From Piscinibacter defluvii (GTDB lineage Bacteria > Pseudomonadota > Gammaproteobacteria > Burkholderiales > Burkholderiaceae_C): a stretch of 64,000 bases of DNA. Each line of letters begins with the position of its first letter. Position 1 is the first letter of the stretch. Of the stretch, positions 53,181 through 63,049 are shown one piece after another. The DNA lies in NCBI RefSeq assembly GCF_004011805.1, contig NZ_RCHJ01000014.1, positions 1 through 64,000 of the forward strand, written 5' to 3'. The position numbers and the translations under genes were made by a program. The notes beneath the pieces were generated by a model. The model saw only the letters and a list, made by a program, of their open reading frames with translations, had not been told where the DNA came from and searched no databases.

Positions 53181-53818
53181 ACCACGAGCTCTCCCGCGAC
53201 GGGAGAGCGCGGCGTCGGCTCGCCGCGGCCCTGCTGCTCGGCCCATGCGCCGGTGGTCCTGCCCGTGCCGGAGCACAGATCGAGGAGCCGCTCGCGGATT
53301 CGGTACGCAGCGCGCTCTCGGCCGCGATCGCCAACAGCGCGCCGCCGCGTCCCGTCTTCACCGACATGGACTCGCGCCTGGCCTACCTGCGCTGGCTCGG
53401 CGAGATGAGCACCCGGCTCAAGCGCCGCAAGCCCGAGAACATGACACGCGTCGAGTTCCTCGAGACGCTCTGGTACGAGAGCACGCGCGCCGGGCTGGAG
53501 CCTGCGCTGGTGCTGGGGTTGGTGCAGGTGGAGAGCGGCTTTCGCAAGTACGCCATCAGCGCGGCCGGCGCGCGCGGCTACATGCAGGTGATGCCGTTCT
53601 GGGCGCGCCTGATCGGCGACGGCGATTCGGCCCGGCTGTTCCACATGCAGACCAACCTGCGCTTCGGCTGCGTGATCCTGCGCCACTACCTGGACGTCGA
53701 GCGCGGCGACCTGTTCCTCGCGCTCGGTCGCTACAACGGCAGCCGCGGCCGGGCCGAGTATCCGAACGCGGTGTTCGGCGCGCGCAAGGCCTGGGAGTAC
53801 CGCGCCGAACGCGCCTGA
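53177..53818 (+). CDS. Lytic murein transglycosylase (SLT domain)
   Basis: The 213-residue protein has a signal peptide (1-32, ends ARA). An SLT/goose-lysozyme-like domain begins near 110, with the catalytic Glu in [34 protein letters not shown] and [11 protein letters not shown] follow. It cleaves peptidoglycan glycan strands in the periplasm. The start overlaps the proS stop (ATGA), a common Burkholderiales arrangement as far as I recall. It is convergent with ubiX. Confidence 0.93.
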   Translation: MNHELSRDGRARRRLAAALLLGPCAGGPARAGAQIEEPLADSVRSALSAAIANSAPPRPVFTDMDSRLAYLRWLGEMSTRLKRRKPENMTRVEFLETLWYESTRAGLEPALVLGLVQVESGFRKYAISAAGARGYMQVMPFWARLIGDGDSARLFHMQTNLRFGCVILRHYLDVERGDLFLALGRYNGSRGRAEYPNAVFGARKAWEYRAERA

Positions 53819-53825
53819 GTCGGGT

Positions 53826-54398
53826 TCAGAGCCCCGGCCAGGCGCGCGGGTGCGCGCCCTCGACGCCGATCAGCGCCAGCACGCGCTCGACCGTGTCGTC
53901 CACCAACTCGTCGATCGAGCCGGGCCGGTGGTAGAAGGCCGGCAGCGGCGGGAAGACCACCGCGCCCATCTCCGTCACCGCGGTCATGTTGCGCAGGTGG
54001 GCCAGGTTGAACGGCGTCTCGCGCACCATCAGCACCAGGCGGCGGCGTTCCTTCAGCGTGACGTCGGCGGCGCGCGTCAGCAGGTTGTCGGCCAGGCCGT
54101 GGGCGATCGCGGCGAGCGACTTCATCGAACACGGCGAGACCACCATCGCGTCGGTCGCGAACGAGCCGCTCGCGATGGCCGCGCCCACGTCGCCCGGCGC
54201 GTAGGCCACGTCGGCACGCGCTTCGAGTTCGCGCCGGTCCAGGCCGAGTTCGTGGTGCACGTTGAGCACGCCGGCCGGGCTGGCCACGAGGTGGGTCTCG
54301 CAGCCGCTGGCCTTGAGGCGATCGAGCAGGCGCAGCGCATAGACGGCCCCGGTGGCGCCGGTGATGCCGACCACCACCCGGCGGGGCCGAGCGCTCAT
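53826..54398 (-). CDS. ubiX: Flavin prenyltransferase UbiX
   Basis: The 190-residue enzyme makes prenylated FMN, the cofactor of UbiD decarboxylase in ubiquinone synthesis. Motifs: [19 protein letters not shown] at the start, [16 protein letters not shown] near 88, and [16 protein letters not shown] with [10 protein letters not shown]. The ATG at 54398 overlaps the stop of the glutaredoxin gene (ATGA). Family length is about 190-200. Confidence 0.96.
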   Translation of the reverse strand: MSARPRRVVVGITGATGAVYALRLLDRLKASGCETHLVASPAGVLNVHHELGLDRRELEARADVAYAPGDVGAAIASGSFATDAMVVSPCSMKSLAAIAHGLADNLLTRAADVTLKERRRLVLMVRETPFNLAHLRNMTAVTEMGAVVFPPLPAFYHRPGSIDELVDDTVERVLALIGVEGAHPRAWPGL

Positions 54399-54706
54399 TG
54401 CTGCAGCAGCGGCTGCAGCTCGCCCGCCTGGTACATCTCCATCATGATGTCCGAGCCGCCGACGAACTCGCCGTTCACGTAGAGCTGCGGGATGGTCGGC
54501 CAGTTGGCGTATTCCTTGATGCCCTGGCGCACGTCCTCGTCCTCGAGCACGTTGACCGTCTTCAGGTCGTTCACGCCGCAAGCCTTGAGGATCTGCACGG
54601 CGCGGCCGGAGAAGCCGCACATCGGGAACTGCGCGGTGCCCTTCATGAAGAGCACGACGCGGTTGTTCTTGACGATTTCGGCAATGCGTTGCTGGACGTC
54701 GCTCAT
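54395..54706 (-). CDS. grxD: Monothiol glutaredoxin, Grx4 family
   Basis: The 103-residue protein has the CGFS active site in [14 protein letters not shown] (C32) and the family text VLFMKGTAQ and [19 protein letters not shown]. Grx4-type proteins carry and deliver [2Fe-2S] clusters. The order prmC-grxD-ubiX downstream of hemA-prfA is typical of betaproteobacteria. TATAAC near 54737-54742 (minus) is a possible -10 box. Confidence 0.97.
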   Translation of the reverse strand: MSDVQQRIAEIVKNNRVVLFMKGTAQFPMCGFSGRAVQILKACGVNDLKTVNVLEDEDVRQGIKEYANWPTIPQLYVNGEFVGGSDIMMEMYQAGELQPLLQQ

Positions 54707-54796
54707 GGCTGGGAGTCGGGAAACTGGAAACAGCCGAGGTTATACGGCAAGCCCCGGCGCGGCGCCGTGCGCCGCGTCATGGCCCTGCGCGGGAGG

Positions 54797-55363
54797 TCAG
54801 AACGAGTAGGAGACGCCGACCTGCAGCAGTGGCGCCAGGCGCAGGTCGCGCACCTGCTCCTCCAGCCCCGGCGCGCCGCTGTAGGCGCGCCCGAAGCGCA
54901 CCGTCTGGCGCGCCGGCTGGCCCACCAGGCCGAAATCGGCGCTGAAGTTCCAGCCGTTGCGGCTGCTCAGGCCGCTGTAGCCCACGCCCAGGTAGGGCAC
55001 GGCAAGGTGGTCGGCCGGCTCGCCGGCCAGGCGGCGGTCGGCGCTGGTCAGCGGCCCGCCGGCCATGGCCGGCGACACCATCCACAGCGTCGGCTGCGGC
55101 CCGACCACCAGCCCCCCGGTGGCGCGGAAGCCGCTGGCCCGGCCGTTCTCCGCCGCCGCACGGGCGAAGAAATAGTCGCTCATCAGGCCCAGGCTGGTGG
55201 CCTGCGGGCGGTACAGGTCGAGCGCCGAGACCGACACGCGCGCCTGCCAGCGCGGCCAGGGCAGGTTGTCGGGGTGGGCCAGCAGGCCCTCGTTCTGGGC
55301 CCATGCCGCGGCGAGCGGTGCCGCGGCGGACATCGTGGCGAGCAACAGCTTGGCAATCGACAT
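54797..55363 (-). CDS. Small outer-membrane beta-barrel-like protein, unknown function
   Basis: The 188-residue protein has a signal peptide (1-22, ends AWA). The mature part is beta-rich with alternating aromatic residues and ends LLQVGVSYSF, a C-terminal Phe typical of outer-membrane barrels. Segments such as YLGVGYSGLS and NGWNFSADFGLVG look like transmembrane strands. A strong GGAGGAG site and a TAGGAT box upstream suggest its own promoter, although prmC lies upstream on the same strand. No specific family was recognised. Confidence 0.75.
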   Translation of the reverse strand: MSIAKLLLATMSAAAPLAAAWAQNEGLLAHPDNLPWPRWQARVSVSALDLYRPQATSLGLMSDYFFARAAAENGRASGFRATGGLVVGPQPTLWMVSPAMAGGPLTSADRRLAGEPADHLAVPYLGVGYSGLSSRNGWNFSADFGLVGQPARQTVRFGRAYSGAPGLEEQVRDLRLAPLLQVGVSYSF

Positions 55364-55465
55364 GGCAAGCTCCTCCAGACCCGGTGTGCGATTTCATCCT
55401 ACGCCGCTGCCGGCGCGGCGGCACGCCGGATACACCTGTTTCCGGTGTCGCGAGCGTGGTGAATG

Positions 55466-56293
55466 TCACTGTGCCGACGCACGGGCCCCGGTGCAGCGCT
55501 CGTGTCCGGAGAGGTCGCGGCGGGTGGCCGGGTCGGTGAGGCCGTGTCGTGCGAGCAACAGCCGCAGCGCCGCAGCCTGGTCCCAGCCATGCTCGAGCAG
55601 CAGCCAGGCCCCGGGGGCGAGGTGCTCGCACGCGCCGCCGGCGATCGCCTCGAAGGCCTCCAGCCCGGTCGGCCCCGGGGTCAGGGCGGTGCGCGGTTCA
55701 TGCGACAGCCCGGCCAGGTGCGGGTCGTCGCTGCGCACGTAGGGCGGGTTGGACAGCACCAGGTCGAAGCGCCGGCCGGCGACCGCCTGCCACCATGAGC
55801 CGGTGCACAGCTCGATGTCCAGGCCGAGCCGCCGTGCGTTCGAGCCTGCCACCTCGAGCGCCCCGGCACTGGCGTCGGTGGCCGTCACGCGCGCCGCCGG
55901 GTGCGCCTGCTTGACCGCCAGGGCGATCGCACCGCTGCCGGTGCCCAGGTCCAGCACCCGCGGCGCGGGCAGGGCCAGTGCGGCGAGCCGCTCGAGCGCC
56001 CAGTCGACCAGGGTTTCGGTGTCGGGCCGTGGCACCAGCACGCGGGCGTCGACGGCCAGGGCGAGGCCGTGGAACTCCCGCGTGCCGGTCAGGTAGGCCA
56101 GCGGCTCGCCGGCGGCGCGGCGCGCCAGCCGGGCCTCGAACTGCGCCAACGCCCCGGCGGTGAGCGGCTCGTCGTCGTGCGCGAGCAGCCAGGCCCGCTC
56201 GCACCCGAGCAGCTGCGCGAGCAGCAACTGCGCATCGAGCCGGTCCACGCCGCGCCGGCGCGCCGCCGCCAGCGCCTGGGCGATGGTCGTCAC
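55466..56293 (-). CDS. prmC: Peptide chain release factor N5-glutamine methyltransferase
   Basis: The 275-residue enzyme methylates the GGQ glutamine of release factors. It has an N-terminal helical domain, a SAM-binding [11 protein letters not shown] motif (near 120) and the catalytic NPPY (about 190). GTG at 56293 overlaps the prfA stop (GTGA), so substrate and modifying enzyme are translationally coupled. Confidence 0.97.
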   Translation of the reverse strand: MTTIAQALAAARRRGVDRLDAQLLLAQLLGCERAWLLAHDDEPLTAGALAQFEARLARRAAGEPLAYLTGTREFHGLALAVDARVLVPRPDTETLVDWALERLAALALPAPRVLDLGTGSGAIALAVKQAHPAARVTATDASAGALEVAGSNARRLGLDIELCTGSWWQAVAGRRFDLVLSNPPYVRSDDPHLAGLSHEPRTALTPGPTGLEAFEAIAGGACEHLAPGAWLLLEHGWDQAAALRLLLARHGLTDPATRRDLSGHERCTGARASAQ

Positions 56294-57372
56294 GCGGCGC
56301 CTTCGAGTGCGGCAAGCTGCTCGGCCGAACGCGCTGCCTGCAGCGCGGCGATCACCTCGTCGAGGTCACCGTCGACGATCGCCTGCAGCCGGTACAGCGT
56401 CAGGTTGATGCGGTGGTCGGTCAGCCGGCCCTGCGGGAAGTTGTAGGTGCGGATGCGGTCGCTGCGGTCGCCGCTGCCGATCAGGCCCTTGCGCGTGGCC
56501 GCTTCCTTCGCGGCACGTTCGCTGCGTTCCTTGTCGCGCAGCCGCGCCACCAGCACCGCCATCGCCTTGGCCTTGTTGCGGTGCTGCGAGCGGTCGTCCT
56601 GGCATTCCGCCACGATGCCGGTGGGCAGGTGGGTGATGCGGATCGCGCTGTCGGTCTTGTTGACGTGCTGGCCGCCGGCCCCGCTGGCGCGGAAGGTGTC
56701 GATGCGCAGCTCCGCCGGGTTGAGCTGCACCTCCTCGGCCTCGTCGGGCTCGGGCAGCACGGCCACCGTGCAGGCGCTGGTGTGGATGCGGCCCTGCGCC
56801 TCGGTGGCCGGCACGCGCTGCACGCGGTGGCCGCCGGACTCGAACTTCAGCCGCCCGTAGGCACCGTCGCCCTCGACGCGGATCACCACCTCCTTGTAGC
56901 CGCCCAGCTCGCTCGGGCTCTCCGACATGATCTCGGTGCGCCAGCCGCAGCGCTCGGCGTAGCGCAGGTACATGCGCGCCAGGTCGCCAGCGAACAGGGC
57001 CGATTCGTCGCCGCCGGTGCCGGCGCGGATCTCGAGGAAGGCATGGCGCACGTCGTCCGGGTCGCGCGGCAGCAGCGCGGTCTGCAGCTCGGCGTCGAGC
57101 GCGGCGATGTCGGCCTCGGCCGCGCCCACCTCCTCACGGGCCATCTCGGCCAGCTCCGGATCGGCCAGCATCTCGCGGGCCCCGGCCAGGTCGTCCTCGC
57201 GCTGCCGGAAGCGGCGGAAGCGCTCGACCAGCGAGCCCACCTCCGCATGCTCGCGTGTCAGCTCGCGGAAGCGCTTCATGTCCGAAGCGACGCGTGGATC
57301 GGCCAGCGTGGCGTCGAGCTCCGCCAGGCGCATGCCCAGGCGTTCGAACTGCTGGCGGAGGGACTCTTTCAT
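56290..57372 (-). CDS. prfA: Peptide chain release factor 1
   Basis: The 360-residue RF1 reads UAA and UAG stops. The GGQ motif is in [17 protein letters not shown] (near 230). The stop-codon recognition region [14 protein letters not shown] contains the PAT-like tripeptide of RF1. The coiled N-terminal domain is rich in Arg and Glu. Length is exact for the family. It is 87 bases downstream of hemA. Confidence 0.98.
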   Translation of the reverse strand: MKESLRQQFERLGMRLAELDATLADPRVASDMKRFRELTREHAEVGSLVERFRRFRQREDDLAGAREMLADPELAEMAREEVGAAEADIAALDAELQTALLPRDPDDVRHAFLEIRAGTGGDESALFAGDLARMYLRYAERCGWRTEIMSESPSELGGYKEVVIRVEGDGAYGRLKFESGGHRVQRVPATEAQGRIHTSACTVAVLPEPDEAEEVQLNPAELRIDTFRASGAGGQHVNKTDSAIRITHLPTGIVAECQDDRSQHRNKAKAMAVLVARLRDKERSERAAKEAATRKGLIGSGDRSDRIRTYNFPQGRLTDHRINLTLYRLQAIVDGDLDEVIAALQAARSAEQLAALEGAA

Positions 57373-57459
57373 GCGGGGAGGGCGAGTGCGGTGTGGCGCG
57401 CGGCGCCGCGGCGGGCGAGAGCGGGAGCCGGCGCGGCCGGCCGGGTGCGGCGGGCGCCG

Positions 57460-58743
57460 CTAGTGCGACTCGTCGGCCGGGTCGCGCGGGTTCTGGCGCA
57501 GGAACAGGCGCGAGACCGTGTGCACCAGCTGGGCCCGCTGGTGCTGGTCGGCCGCATGCAGCTCGGCCATCGCGCCGTGCAGCATCTTCTGCGTCAGGCC
57601 CTTGGAGAGGGCCTCCAGCACGGCCTCGACATCCTCGCCGCGCGCGAGCATCTTGCGGGCCCGGGCGATTTCCGCCTGGCGCCAGTCGTCGGCCTGGTGG
57701 TGCAGCGCCTTGATCAGTGGCACCGCCTCGCGCTGGCCGAGCCAGTGCTCGAAGCCCTGCACGCCGGTCTCGATGATGGCCTCGGCCTGCTGCACGGCGG
57801 CCTGGCGCTTCTCGCCGGCGGTCTGCACCAGGGCCGACAGGTCGTCGACGGTGTAGAGGTAGACGTCCGACAGGCGTGCGACCTCGGGCTCGATGTCGCG
57901 CGGCACGGCCAGGTCGACCATGAACATCGGGCGGTGCTTGCGCTGCTTCAGCGCGCGCTCCACCGCGCCCAGGCCGATGATCGGCAGCGAGCTCGCGGTG
58001 CAGGAGACGACGATGTCGAAATCGGCCAGCCGCGCCGGCAGGTCGGCCAGGCGCAGCGCCTCGGCGCCGAAGCGCCCGGCCAGCTTCTCGCCGCGCTCCA
58101 GCGTACGGTTGGCCACGGCCAGCGCCTTGGGCGTGCGCGCGGCGAAATGCGTGGCCACCAGCTCGATCATCTCGCCGGCGCCGACGAACAGCACACGGGT
58201 TTCCTTCAGTTCCTCGAACAGCTGCGAGGCCAGGCGCACCGCAGCGGCGGCCATGCTGATCGAATGCGCGCCGATCTCGGTGGCCGTGCGCACCTCCTTG
58301 GCCACCGCGAAGCTGCGCTGGAACATCTGGTGCAGCGTGGTGCCCAGCGTGCCGGCGGAATCGGCCTCGCGCACCGCCTGCTTCATCTGGCCGAGGATCT
58401 GCGGCTCGCCCAGCACCATCGAATCCAGCCCGCTGGCCACGCGGAAGGCATGCCGCGCGGCACCGCTGCCTTCGAACAGGTAGCTGTGCTGCTTCAGCGC
58501 CTGGGGCGAGACGCCGCCCACGCCGGCCAGCCAGTCCATCGCCGGGGTCACCAATGCGGGCGAGGCGCCGACGTAGACCTCGGTGCGGTTGCAGGTCGAG
58601 ACGATCGCCACCTCGGCGGCGCGCTGCAGGCGCTCGCGGAAGCCCTTCAGCGTGGGGGCGAGTTGCTCCGGGGCGAACGCAAACCGACCGCGCAGGTCGA
58701 CCGGCGCGGTCGTGTGGTTCAGGCCCAGGGCGAACACACTCAT
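57460..58743 (-). CDS. hemA: Glutamyl-tRNA reductase
   Basis: The 427-residue enzyme makes glutamate-1-semialdehyde, the first committed step of haem synthesis. The catalytic Cys is in [11 protein letters not shown] (C50 region). [13 protein letters not shown] follows, as does the NADPH site [17 protein letters not shown]. The ATG at 58743 is the family start ([13 protein letters not shown]). There is no ribosome site before it, and a perfect TATAAT box ends only seven bases upstream, so the transcript may be leaderless. Confidence 0.97.
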   Translation of the reverse strand: MSVFALGLNHTTAPVDLRGRFAFAPEQLAPTLKGFRERLQRAAEVAIVSTCNRTEVYVGASPALVTPAMDWLAGVGGVSPQALKQHSYLFEGSGAARHAFRVASGLDSMVLGEPQILGQMKQAVREADSAGTLGTTLHQMFQRSFAVAKEVRTATEIGAHSISMAAAAVRLASQLFEELKETRVLFVGAGEMIELVATHFAARTPKALAVANRTLERGEKLAGRFGAEALRLADLPARLADFDIVVSCTASSLPIIGLGAVERALKQRKHRPMFMVDLAVPRDIEPEVARLSDVYLYTVDDLSALVQTAGEKRQAAVQQAEAIIETGVQGFEHWLGQREAVPLIKALHHQADDWRQAEIARARKMLARGEDVEAVLEALSKGLTQKMLHGAMAELHAADQHQRAQLVHTVSRLFLRQNPRDPADESH

Positions 58744-58750
58744 GGGGCGG

Positions 58751-58756
58751 ATTATA
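58751..58756 (-). promoter_or_regulatory. -10 box immediately upstream of hemA
   Basis: A perfect TATAAT on the minus strand ends at 58751. Transcription would begin at about 58744-58745, one or two bases before the hemA ATG (58743-58741). No good -35 is seen 16-18 bases upstream. Confidence 0.5.
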
Positions 58757-58836
58757 AAATTCCGACCTGCTTCCGGGTGGCGGACGAGCTTGATTCTCCT
58801 CAAGCGCGGCGCCGCGCCCGCCGAGGATCTTCCCCG

Positions 58837-59118
58837 ATGGGCCCGCTCGACGCCACCTGGCACCTGCTGAACTTCTTCGCGCCCGCCCTGGGCGTGGGCC
58901 TGATCGCGGCGGCGCTGAGCAAGTTGGTCTGGTTCCGCGAACTGCGCGGCGCCCCCTGGTGGCGCCTCGGCCTGGTGGCGAGCGCGGCCGCAGCGGTGGC
59001 GCTGGTGGCGGCGCTGGTGATCTTCGGCCGCGACGGCAAGATGGCCGGCTACGCCCTGATGCTGACGGCCTGTGCGGCCGCGCTCTGGTGGACGGGCCTG
59101 CGTGGCGGCAAGGCCTAG
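58837..59118 (+). CDS. Small multi-pass membrane protein, unknown
   Basis: The 93-residue protein has three hydrophobic segments: about 10-30 ([20 protein letters not shown]), 43-63 ([20 protein letters not shown]) and 70-87 ([15 protein letters not shown]). A short basic loop, [10 protein letters not shown], lies between the first two. It is the only plus-strand gene here, divergent from hemA and convergent with miaB four bases away. No ribosome site is obvious. Codon use and hydrophobic pattern support a real gene. I do not recognise a characterised family. Confidence 0.72.
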   Translation: MGPLDATWHLLNFFAPALGVGLIAAALSKLVWFRELRGAPWWRLGLVASAAAAVALVAALVIFGRDGKMAGYALMLTACAAALWWTGLRGGKA

Positions 59119-59122
59119 CCGG

Positions 59123-60478
59123 CTAGGCCGCGACCGTCTCGCCCACCACCACCTCGCCGCGCAGCGAATGCGGGTAGGCGCGCGTGATGGTCACGTCCAC
59201 CATCTGCCCGACCAGCCGCGCCGGCCCGGCGAAGTTGACGATGCGGTTGCACTCGGTGCGGCCCATCAGCTCGGCCGGATCCTTGCGCGACGGGCCCTCG
59301 ACCAGGATGCGCTGCCGCGTGCCGACGCGCGATTCGCCGATGCACCGCGCGTTCGCCTCGATCGCCGCCTGCAGCTCCTGCAGGCGCGCCAGCTTCTCGG
59401 CCTGCGGCGTGGCGTCGGCCAGGTTGGCCGCCGGTGTGCCGGGGCGCGGGCTGAACACGAAGCTGAAGCTCGCGTCGAAGCCGATCTCCTCGATCAGCGC
59501 CATCGTGCGGCCATGGTCCTCGGCCGTTTCGCCCGGGAAGCCGACGATGAAGTCGCTCGACAGGCTGATGCCCGGCCGCACCGCGCGCAGCTTGCGGATC
59601 GTGCTCTTGTATTCCATCGCGGTGTAGCCGCGCTTCATCGCCATCAGGATGCGGTCGCTGCCGTGCTGCACCGGCAGGTGCAGGTGGCTGACCAGCTTCG
59701 GGATGCGGCCGTAGGCCTCGATCAGCCGCTGGCCGAACTCGTTCGGGTGGCTGGTCGTGTAGCGGATGCGCTCGATGCCCGGCACCTCGGCCACGTACTC
59801 GAGCAGCAGGGCGAAATCGGCGATCTCGCTCGTCGCGCCCATCTTGCCGCGGTAGGCGTTGACGTTCTGGCCGAGCAGCGTCACCTCCTTCACGCCCTGG
59901 TCGGCCAGGCCGGCCACCTCGGTCAGCACGTCCTCGAACGGGCGCGAGACCTCCTCGCCGCGGGTGTAGGGCACCACGCAGTAGCTGCAGTACTTCGAGC
60001 AGCCTTCCATGATCGAGACGAAGGCGCTCGGCCCCTCGCGGCGGGGCGGCGGCAGGTGGTCGAACTTCTCGATCTCCGGGAAGCTGATGTCCACCTGCGG
60101 GCGGCGCTGCAGCCTGCGCTGCTTCAGCAGCTCGGGCAGGCGGTGCAGGGTCTGCGGGCCGAACACCACGTCGACGTAGGGCGCACGCTCGACGATCGCC
60201 GCACCCTCCTGGCTGGCAACGCAGCCGCCCACGCCGATCAGCACACCCTTGTCCTTCAGGTGCTTGATGCGGCCGAGGTCGCTGAACACCTTCTCCTGCG
60301 CCTTCTCGCGCACCGAGCAGGTGTTGAAGAGGATCAGGTCGGCCTGGTCGACGTCGCTCGTCTTCTCGTAGCCGGCGCTGTCGTGCAGCACGTCGGCCAT
60401 CTTGTCCGAGTCGTACTCGTTCATCTGGCAGCCGAAGGTCTTGATGAAGACCTTGGGCGCGGTCTTGGGGCTGCTCAT
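59123..60478 (-). CDS. miaB: tRNA-2-methylthio-N6-dimethylallyladenosine synthase
   Basis: The 451-residue radical-SAM methylthiotransferase modifies A37 of tRNAs reading UNN codons. It has an N-terminal UPF0004 domain with [21 protein letters not shown] and GCVASQEG cysteines. The radical-SAM cluster motif is CSKYCSYC (about 158), and a C-terminal TRAM domain is present. All six cluster cysteines are seen. It lies 10 bases downstream of a small secreted-protein gene on the same strand. Confidence 0.98.
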   Translation of the reverse strand: MSSPKTAPKVFIKTFGCQMNEYDSDKMADVLHDSAGYEKTSDVDQADLILFNTCSVREKAQEKVFSDLGRIKHLKDKGVLIGVGGCVASQEGAAIVERAPYVDVVFGPQTLHRLPELLKQRRLQRRPQVDISFPEIEKFDHLPPPRREGPSAFVSIMEGCSKYCSYCVVPYTRGEEVSRPFEDVLTEVAGLADQGVKEVTLLGQNVNAYRGKMGATSEIADFALLLEYVAEVPGIERIRYTTSHPNEFGQRLIEAYGRIPKLVSHLHLPVQHGSDRILMAMKRGYTAMEYKSTIRKLRAVRPGISLSSDFIVGFPGETAEDHGRTMALIEEIGFDASFSFVFSPRPGTPAANLADATPQAEKLARLQELQAAIEANARCIGESRVGTRQRILVEGPSRKDPAELMGRTECNRIVNFAGPARLVGQMVDVTITRAYPHSLRGEVVVGETVAA

Positions 60479-60488
60479 GGTGCGGCCC

Positions 60489-60869
60489 TCAGGGCTTGGC
60501 CCAGGTCTGCGCGACGACGTCGAAGCGCCAGCTCGCGGCTTCCTCGCGTGTGGCCGGCCAGGGCTTCTTCGCCGCCTCGGCCTCGCTGAGGATCCACACC
60601 TCGCGCAGCAGGCCTTGCGGGTCGACCGTGTAGTGGACGAGGAACTTCTGGCCGATCAGCGAGGCCGGCATGCGCACCAGGTTGTCCGGGCCGCGCAGGC
60701 GGGCGCCGGCGCCCAGGCGCGCGGCCTGGCCGTTGAGCTGCACGTTCGGCGCCTGGCCGATCACGATCTCGCCGCGCAGCGCGTCGGCCGGGAAGGCGCG
60801 CAGGGATTGAGCACTCGCGGCACCCACGAGCGAAACCGCCGCGACGGCGGCGGCGAGACAGCGGTACAT
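60489..60869 (-). CDS. Small exported protein upstream of miaB, unknown
   Basis: The 126-residue protein starts [20 protein letters not shown], a signal peptide cleaved near residue 20. The mature part (residues 21-126) has a beta-rich segment ([17 protein letters not shown]), a basic patch and [20 protein letters not shown]. It looks like a small periplasmic protein. Ten bases separate it from miaB, so both are probably co-transcribed. I know no function. Confidence 0.8.
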   Translation of the reverse strand: MYRCLAAAVAAVSLVGAASAQSLRAFPADALRGEIVIGQAPNVQLNGQAARLGAGARLRGPDNLVRMPASLIGQKFLVHYTVDPQGLLREVWILSEAEAAKKPWPATREEAASWRFDVVAQTWAKP

Positions 60870-60903
60870 GGTGTAGATCCAGTGGCTGCGAAAGCCGCGG
60901 ATT

Positions 60904-62187
60904 CTATCGGGCGGGGTCGGCCAGCGCGGCGGCCCGGCCGAGCAGGAACTCGCGTTCGCGCGCGTTGCGCGCCAGGCCGGCGGCACGCTCGAACTCCGCA
61001 CGCGCCTCGGCGCGGTGGCCGAGTCTTTCCAGCAGGTCGCCGCGCACGCTGGGCAACCAGTGGTACTGCTGCAGGGCCGGCGTGTCGCGCAGCGCGTCGA
61101 CCAGCGCCAGGCCCTGCTCCGGGCCGAAGGCCATCGCCACCGCCACCGCCCGGTTGAGCTCCACCACCGGCGAGGGCGCCACCTGCGCCAGCGCGTCGTA
61201 CAGCGCCACGATGCGCGGCCACTCGGTGCGCTCGGCGGCCGGCGCGCGCGCATGGCAGGCGGCGATGGCGGCCTGCAGCGCATAGGGCCCGAGCGCGCCG
61301 CCGAGCGCCTCGGCGCGTTCCAGCGCCGCCAGGCCGCGGCGGATCAGCAGCCGGTCCCAGCGCGAGCGATCCTGCTCGAGCAGCAGCACCGGGCGGCCCT
61401 CGCCGTCCAGCCGTGCGGCGGCGCGCGAGGCCTGCAGCTCGAGCAGGGCGACCAGCCCGAGCACCTCGGACTCGTCCGGCGCCAGCCCGGCCAGGATGCG
61501 CGCCAGCCGCAGCGCCTCGTCGCACAGCTCGGTGCGCATCCAGTCGTCGCCGGCAGTGGCGGTGTAGCCCTCGTTGAAGATCAGGTAGATCACCTCCAGC
61601 ACCGAGGCCAGCCGCGCCGCCAGCGCCGCACCCTGCGGCAGCTCGAAGGGCACGCGTGCCTCGGCCAGCGTGCGCTTGGCGCGCACGATGCGCTGCGCGA
61701 TGGTCGGCTCGGCCACCAGGTAGGCGCGCGCGATCTCCTGCGTCGTCAGCCCGCCGAGCAGGCGCAGCGTCAGCGCCACCCGTGCGTCGGTCGAGAGCAC
61801 CGGGTGGCAGGCGGTGAAGATCAGGCGCAGCAGGTCGTCGCCGATCACGTCGGCGCGCTTGTCGTCCAGGCCGTCGACGAAGTCCGGCACCACCAGCGCT
61901 TCCTGCGCCTCCAGGTCGGCCCCGATCTCCTCGTGCTTGCGCGCCAGCATCTGCTGGCGGCGCAGGTGGTCGAGCGCGCGGTGCTTGGCGGTGGCCATCA
62001 GCCAGGCGCCCGGGTTGTCGGGAATGCCCTCGGCCGGCCAGTGCTCGAGCGCGGCGACCAGCGCGTCCTGCGCCATCTCCTCGGCCAGACCGACGTCGCG
62101 CACCAGCCTCGCGACGCCGGCGACGATCTTCGCCGACTCGATGCGCCAGACCGCCTGCACGGCCTGCCGGGTCTGGTTCGTCGCCAT
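60904..62187 (-). CDS. ECF42-like RNA polymerase sigma factor with C-terminal helical domain
   Basis: The 427-residue protein has sigma region 2 at about 10-85 (LVRDVGLAEEMAQDALVAALEHW, HRALDHLRRQ in pieces) and sigma region 4 at about 120-170 (ALTLRLLGGLTTQEIARAYLV). A 240-residue C-terminal extension with TPR-like helices follows (RGDLLERLGHRAEARAEFERA). This architecture next to DGPF/YCII genes defines the ECF42 group, which has no anti-sigma factor; the C-terminal domain takes over control. The gene lies 11 bases after a YCII gene. Targets are unknown. Confidence 0.9.
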   Translation of the reverse strand: MATNQTRQAVQAVWRIESAKIVAGVARLVRDVGLAEEMAQDALVAALEHWPAEGIPDNPGAWLMATAKHRALDHLRRQQMLARKHEEIGADLEAQEALVVPDFVDGLDDKRADVIGDDLLRLIFTACHPVLSTDARVALTLRLLGGLTTQEIARAYLVAEPTIAQRIVRAKRTLAEARVPFELPQGAALAARLASVLEVIYLIFNEGYTATAGDDWMRTELCDEALRLARILAGLAPDESEVLGLVALLELQASRAAARLDGEGRPVLLLEQDRSRWDRLLIRRGLAALERAEALGGALGPYALQAAIAACHARAPAAERTEWPRIVALYDALAQVAPSPVVELNRAVAVAMAFGPEQGLALVDALRDTPALQQYHWLPSVRGDLLERLGHRAEARAEFERAAGLARNAREREFLLGRAAALADPAR

Positions 62188-62198
62188 GGCCGGTGCGC

Positions 62199-62606
62199 TC
62201 AGCGTGTCGGGCTCGGTTCGCGGAACCGCTCCGCGGCCTCGCCCGGGGCGAAGTCCTCCCGCTCGTACAGGCGGCGCACCTCGATCTCGCAGGGCACGCC
62301 CTCGAACGGCGCCGGGAAGCGGCGCGACCATTCGAGCGCTTCCTCGCGCGAGCGCACCTGGATCAGCGTGGTGCCGGCGATCAGTTCCTTCACCTCGGCG
62401 AACGGGCCGTCGATCACCTGGCGCCGCGTGCCGTCGTAGCGGATGCGCCAGCCTTGCGCGCTCGGCTGCAGGCCGGCCGCATCCAGCAGCACGCCGGCCC
62501 GGGCAAGCTGCTCGTGGTAGTCGGCCATGGCGGCCATCAGGCGCGCGCTCGGCATCTCGCCGGCCTCGCTGGCGGCCGTGGCCTTCACGATGATCAGGTA
62601 GCGCAT
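62199..62606 (-). CDS. YCII/DGPF-domain protein
   Basis: The 135-residue protein starts MRYLIIVKATAASEAGEMPS and contains VIDGPFAEVKELIAG, the DGPF motif. YCII-related proteins have a ferredoxin-like fold; their biochemical role is unclear, and they regularly accompany ECF42 sigma factors. The tail of about 20 residues after the domain is polar. The ATG follows AAGGAG. It is the second of two YCII genes upstream of the sigma factor. Confidence 0.92.
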   Translation of the reverse strand: MRYLIIVKATAASEAGEMPSARLMAAMADYHEQLARAGVLLDAAGLQPSAQGWRIRYDGTRRQVIDGPFAEVKELIAGTTLIQVRSREEALEWSRRFPAPFEGVPCEIEVRRLYEREDFAPGEAAERFREPSPTR

Positions 62607-62666
62607 GTCGGACTCCTTCGTGGGGACAGGAGGACGACGAACGGCGTGCGCCGGTTTCGACGGCGG

Positions 62667-63020
62667 CTACTCGTAGCAGGGTGCGGTGGCGCGCACCTCG
62701 ACCTCGCACCACTGCGCCGCCGGGCAGCGCGCCGCGATCGCGAGCGCCTCCTCGCGGGTGGCCACGTCGAGCAGGAAGAAGCCTCCGACCATCTCCTTGG
62801 CCTCGGCGTAGGGCCCGTCCAGCGTCTGCAGCTTGCCGCCGCGCACCGCGACGCGCACCGCCTTGTCCTGCGACTGCAGCGACTCCACCGCGAGCAGCTT
62901 GCCCTGCGCCTTCAGCGTCTGCGCGAAATCGACCATGCTCGCGTAGGCCTGCCGGCCCTCGGCCTCGGTGCGGGCGGCGCGCTGGCCGACCGGCTCGACG
63001 ATCATCAGCATGTAGGGCAT
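62667..63020 (-). CDS. YCII/DGPF-domain protein, second copy
   Basis: The 117-residue protein starts MPYMLMIVEPVGQRA and contains the DGPF variant TLDGPYAEAKEMVGGFFLL. An ATG six bases upstream overlaps the GGAG ribosome site, so 63020 is preferred. It is about a third identical by eye to the neighbouring copy in the motif area. It lies 29 bases downstream of the LysR gene and 60 bases upstream of the other YCII gene, forming a lysR-ycII-ycII-ecf42 series. Confidence 0.9.
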   Translation of the reverse strand: MPYMLMIVEPVGQRAARTEAEGRQAYASMVDFAQTLKAQGKLLAVESLQSQDKAVRVAVRGGKLQTLDGPYAEAKEMVGGFFLLDVATREEALAIAARCPAAQWCEVEVRATAPCYE

Positions 63021-63049
63021 CGGCATCTCCGGGTGCGAAGACCGCGACC

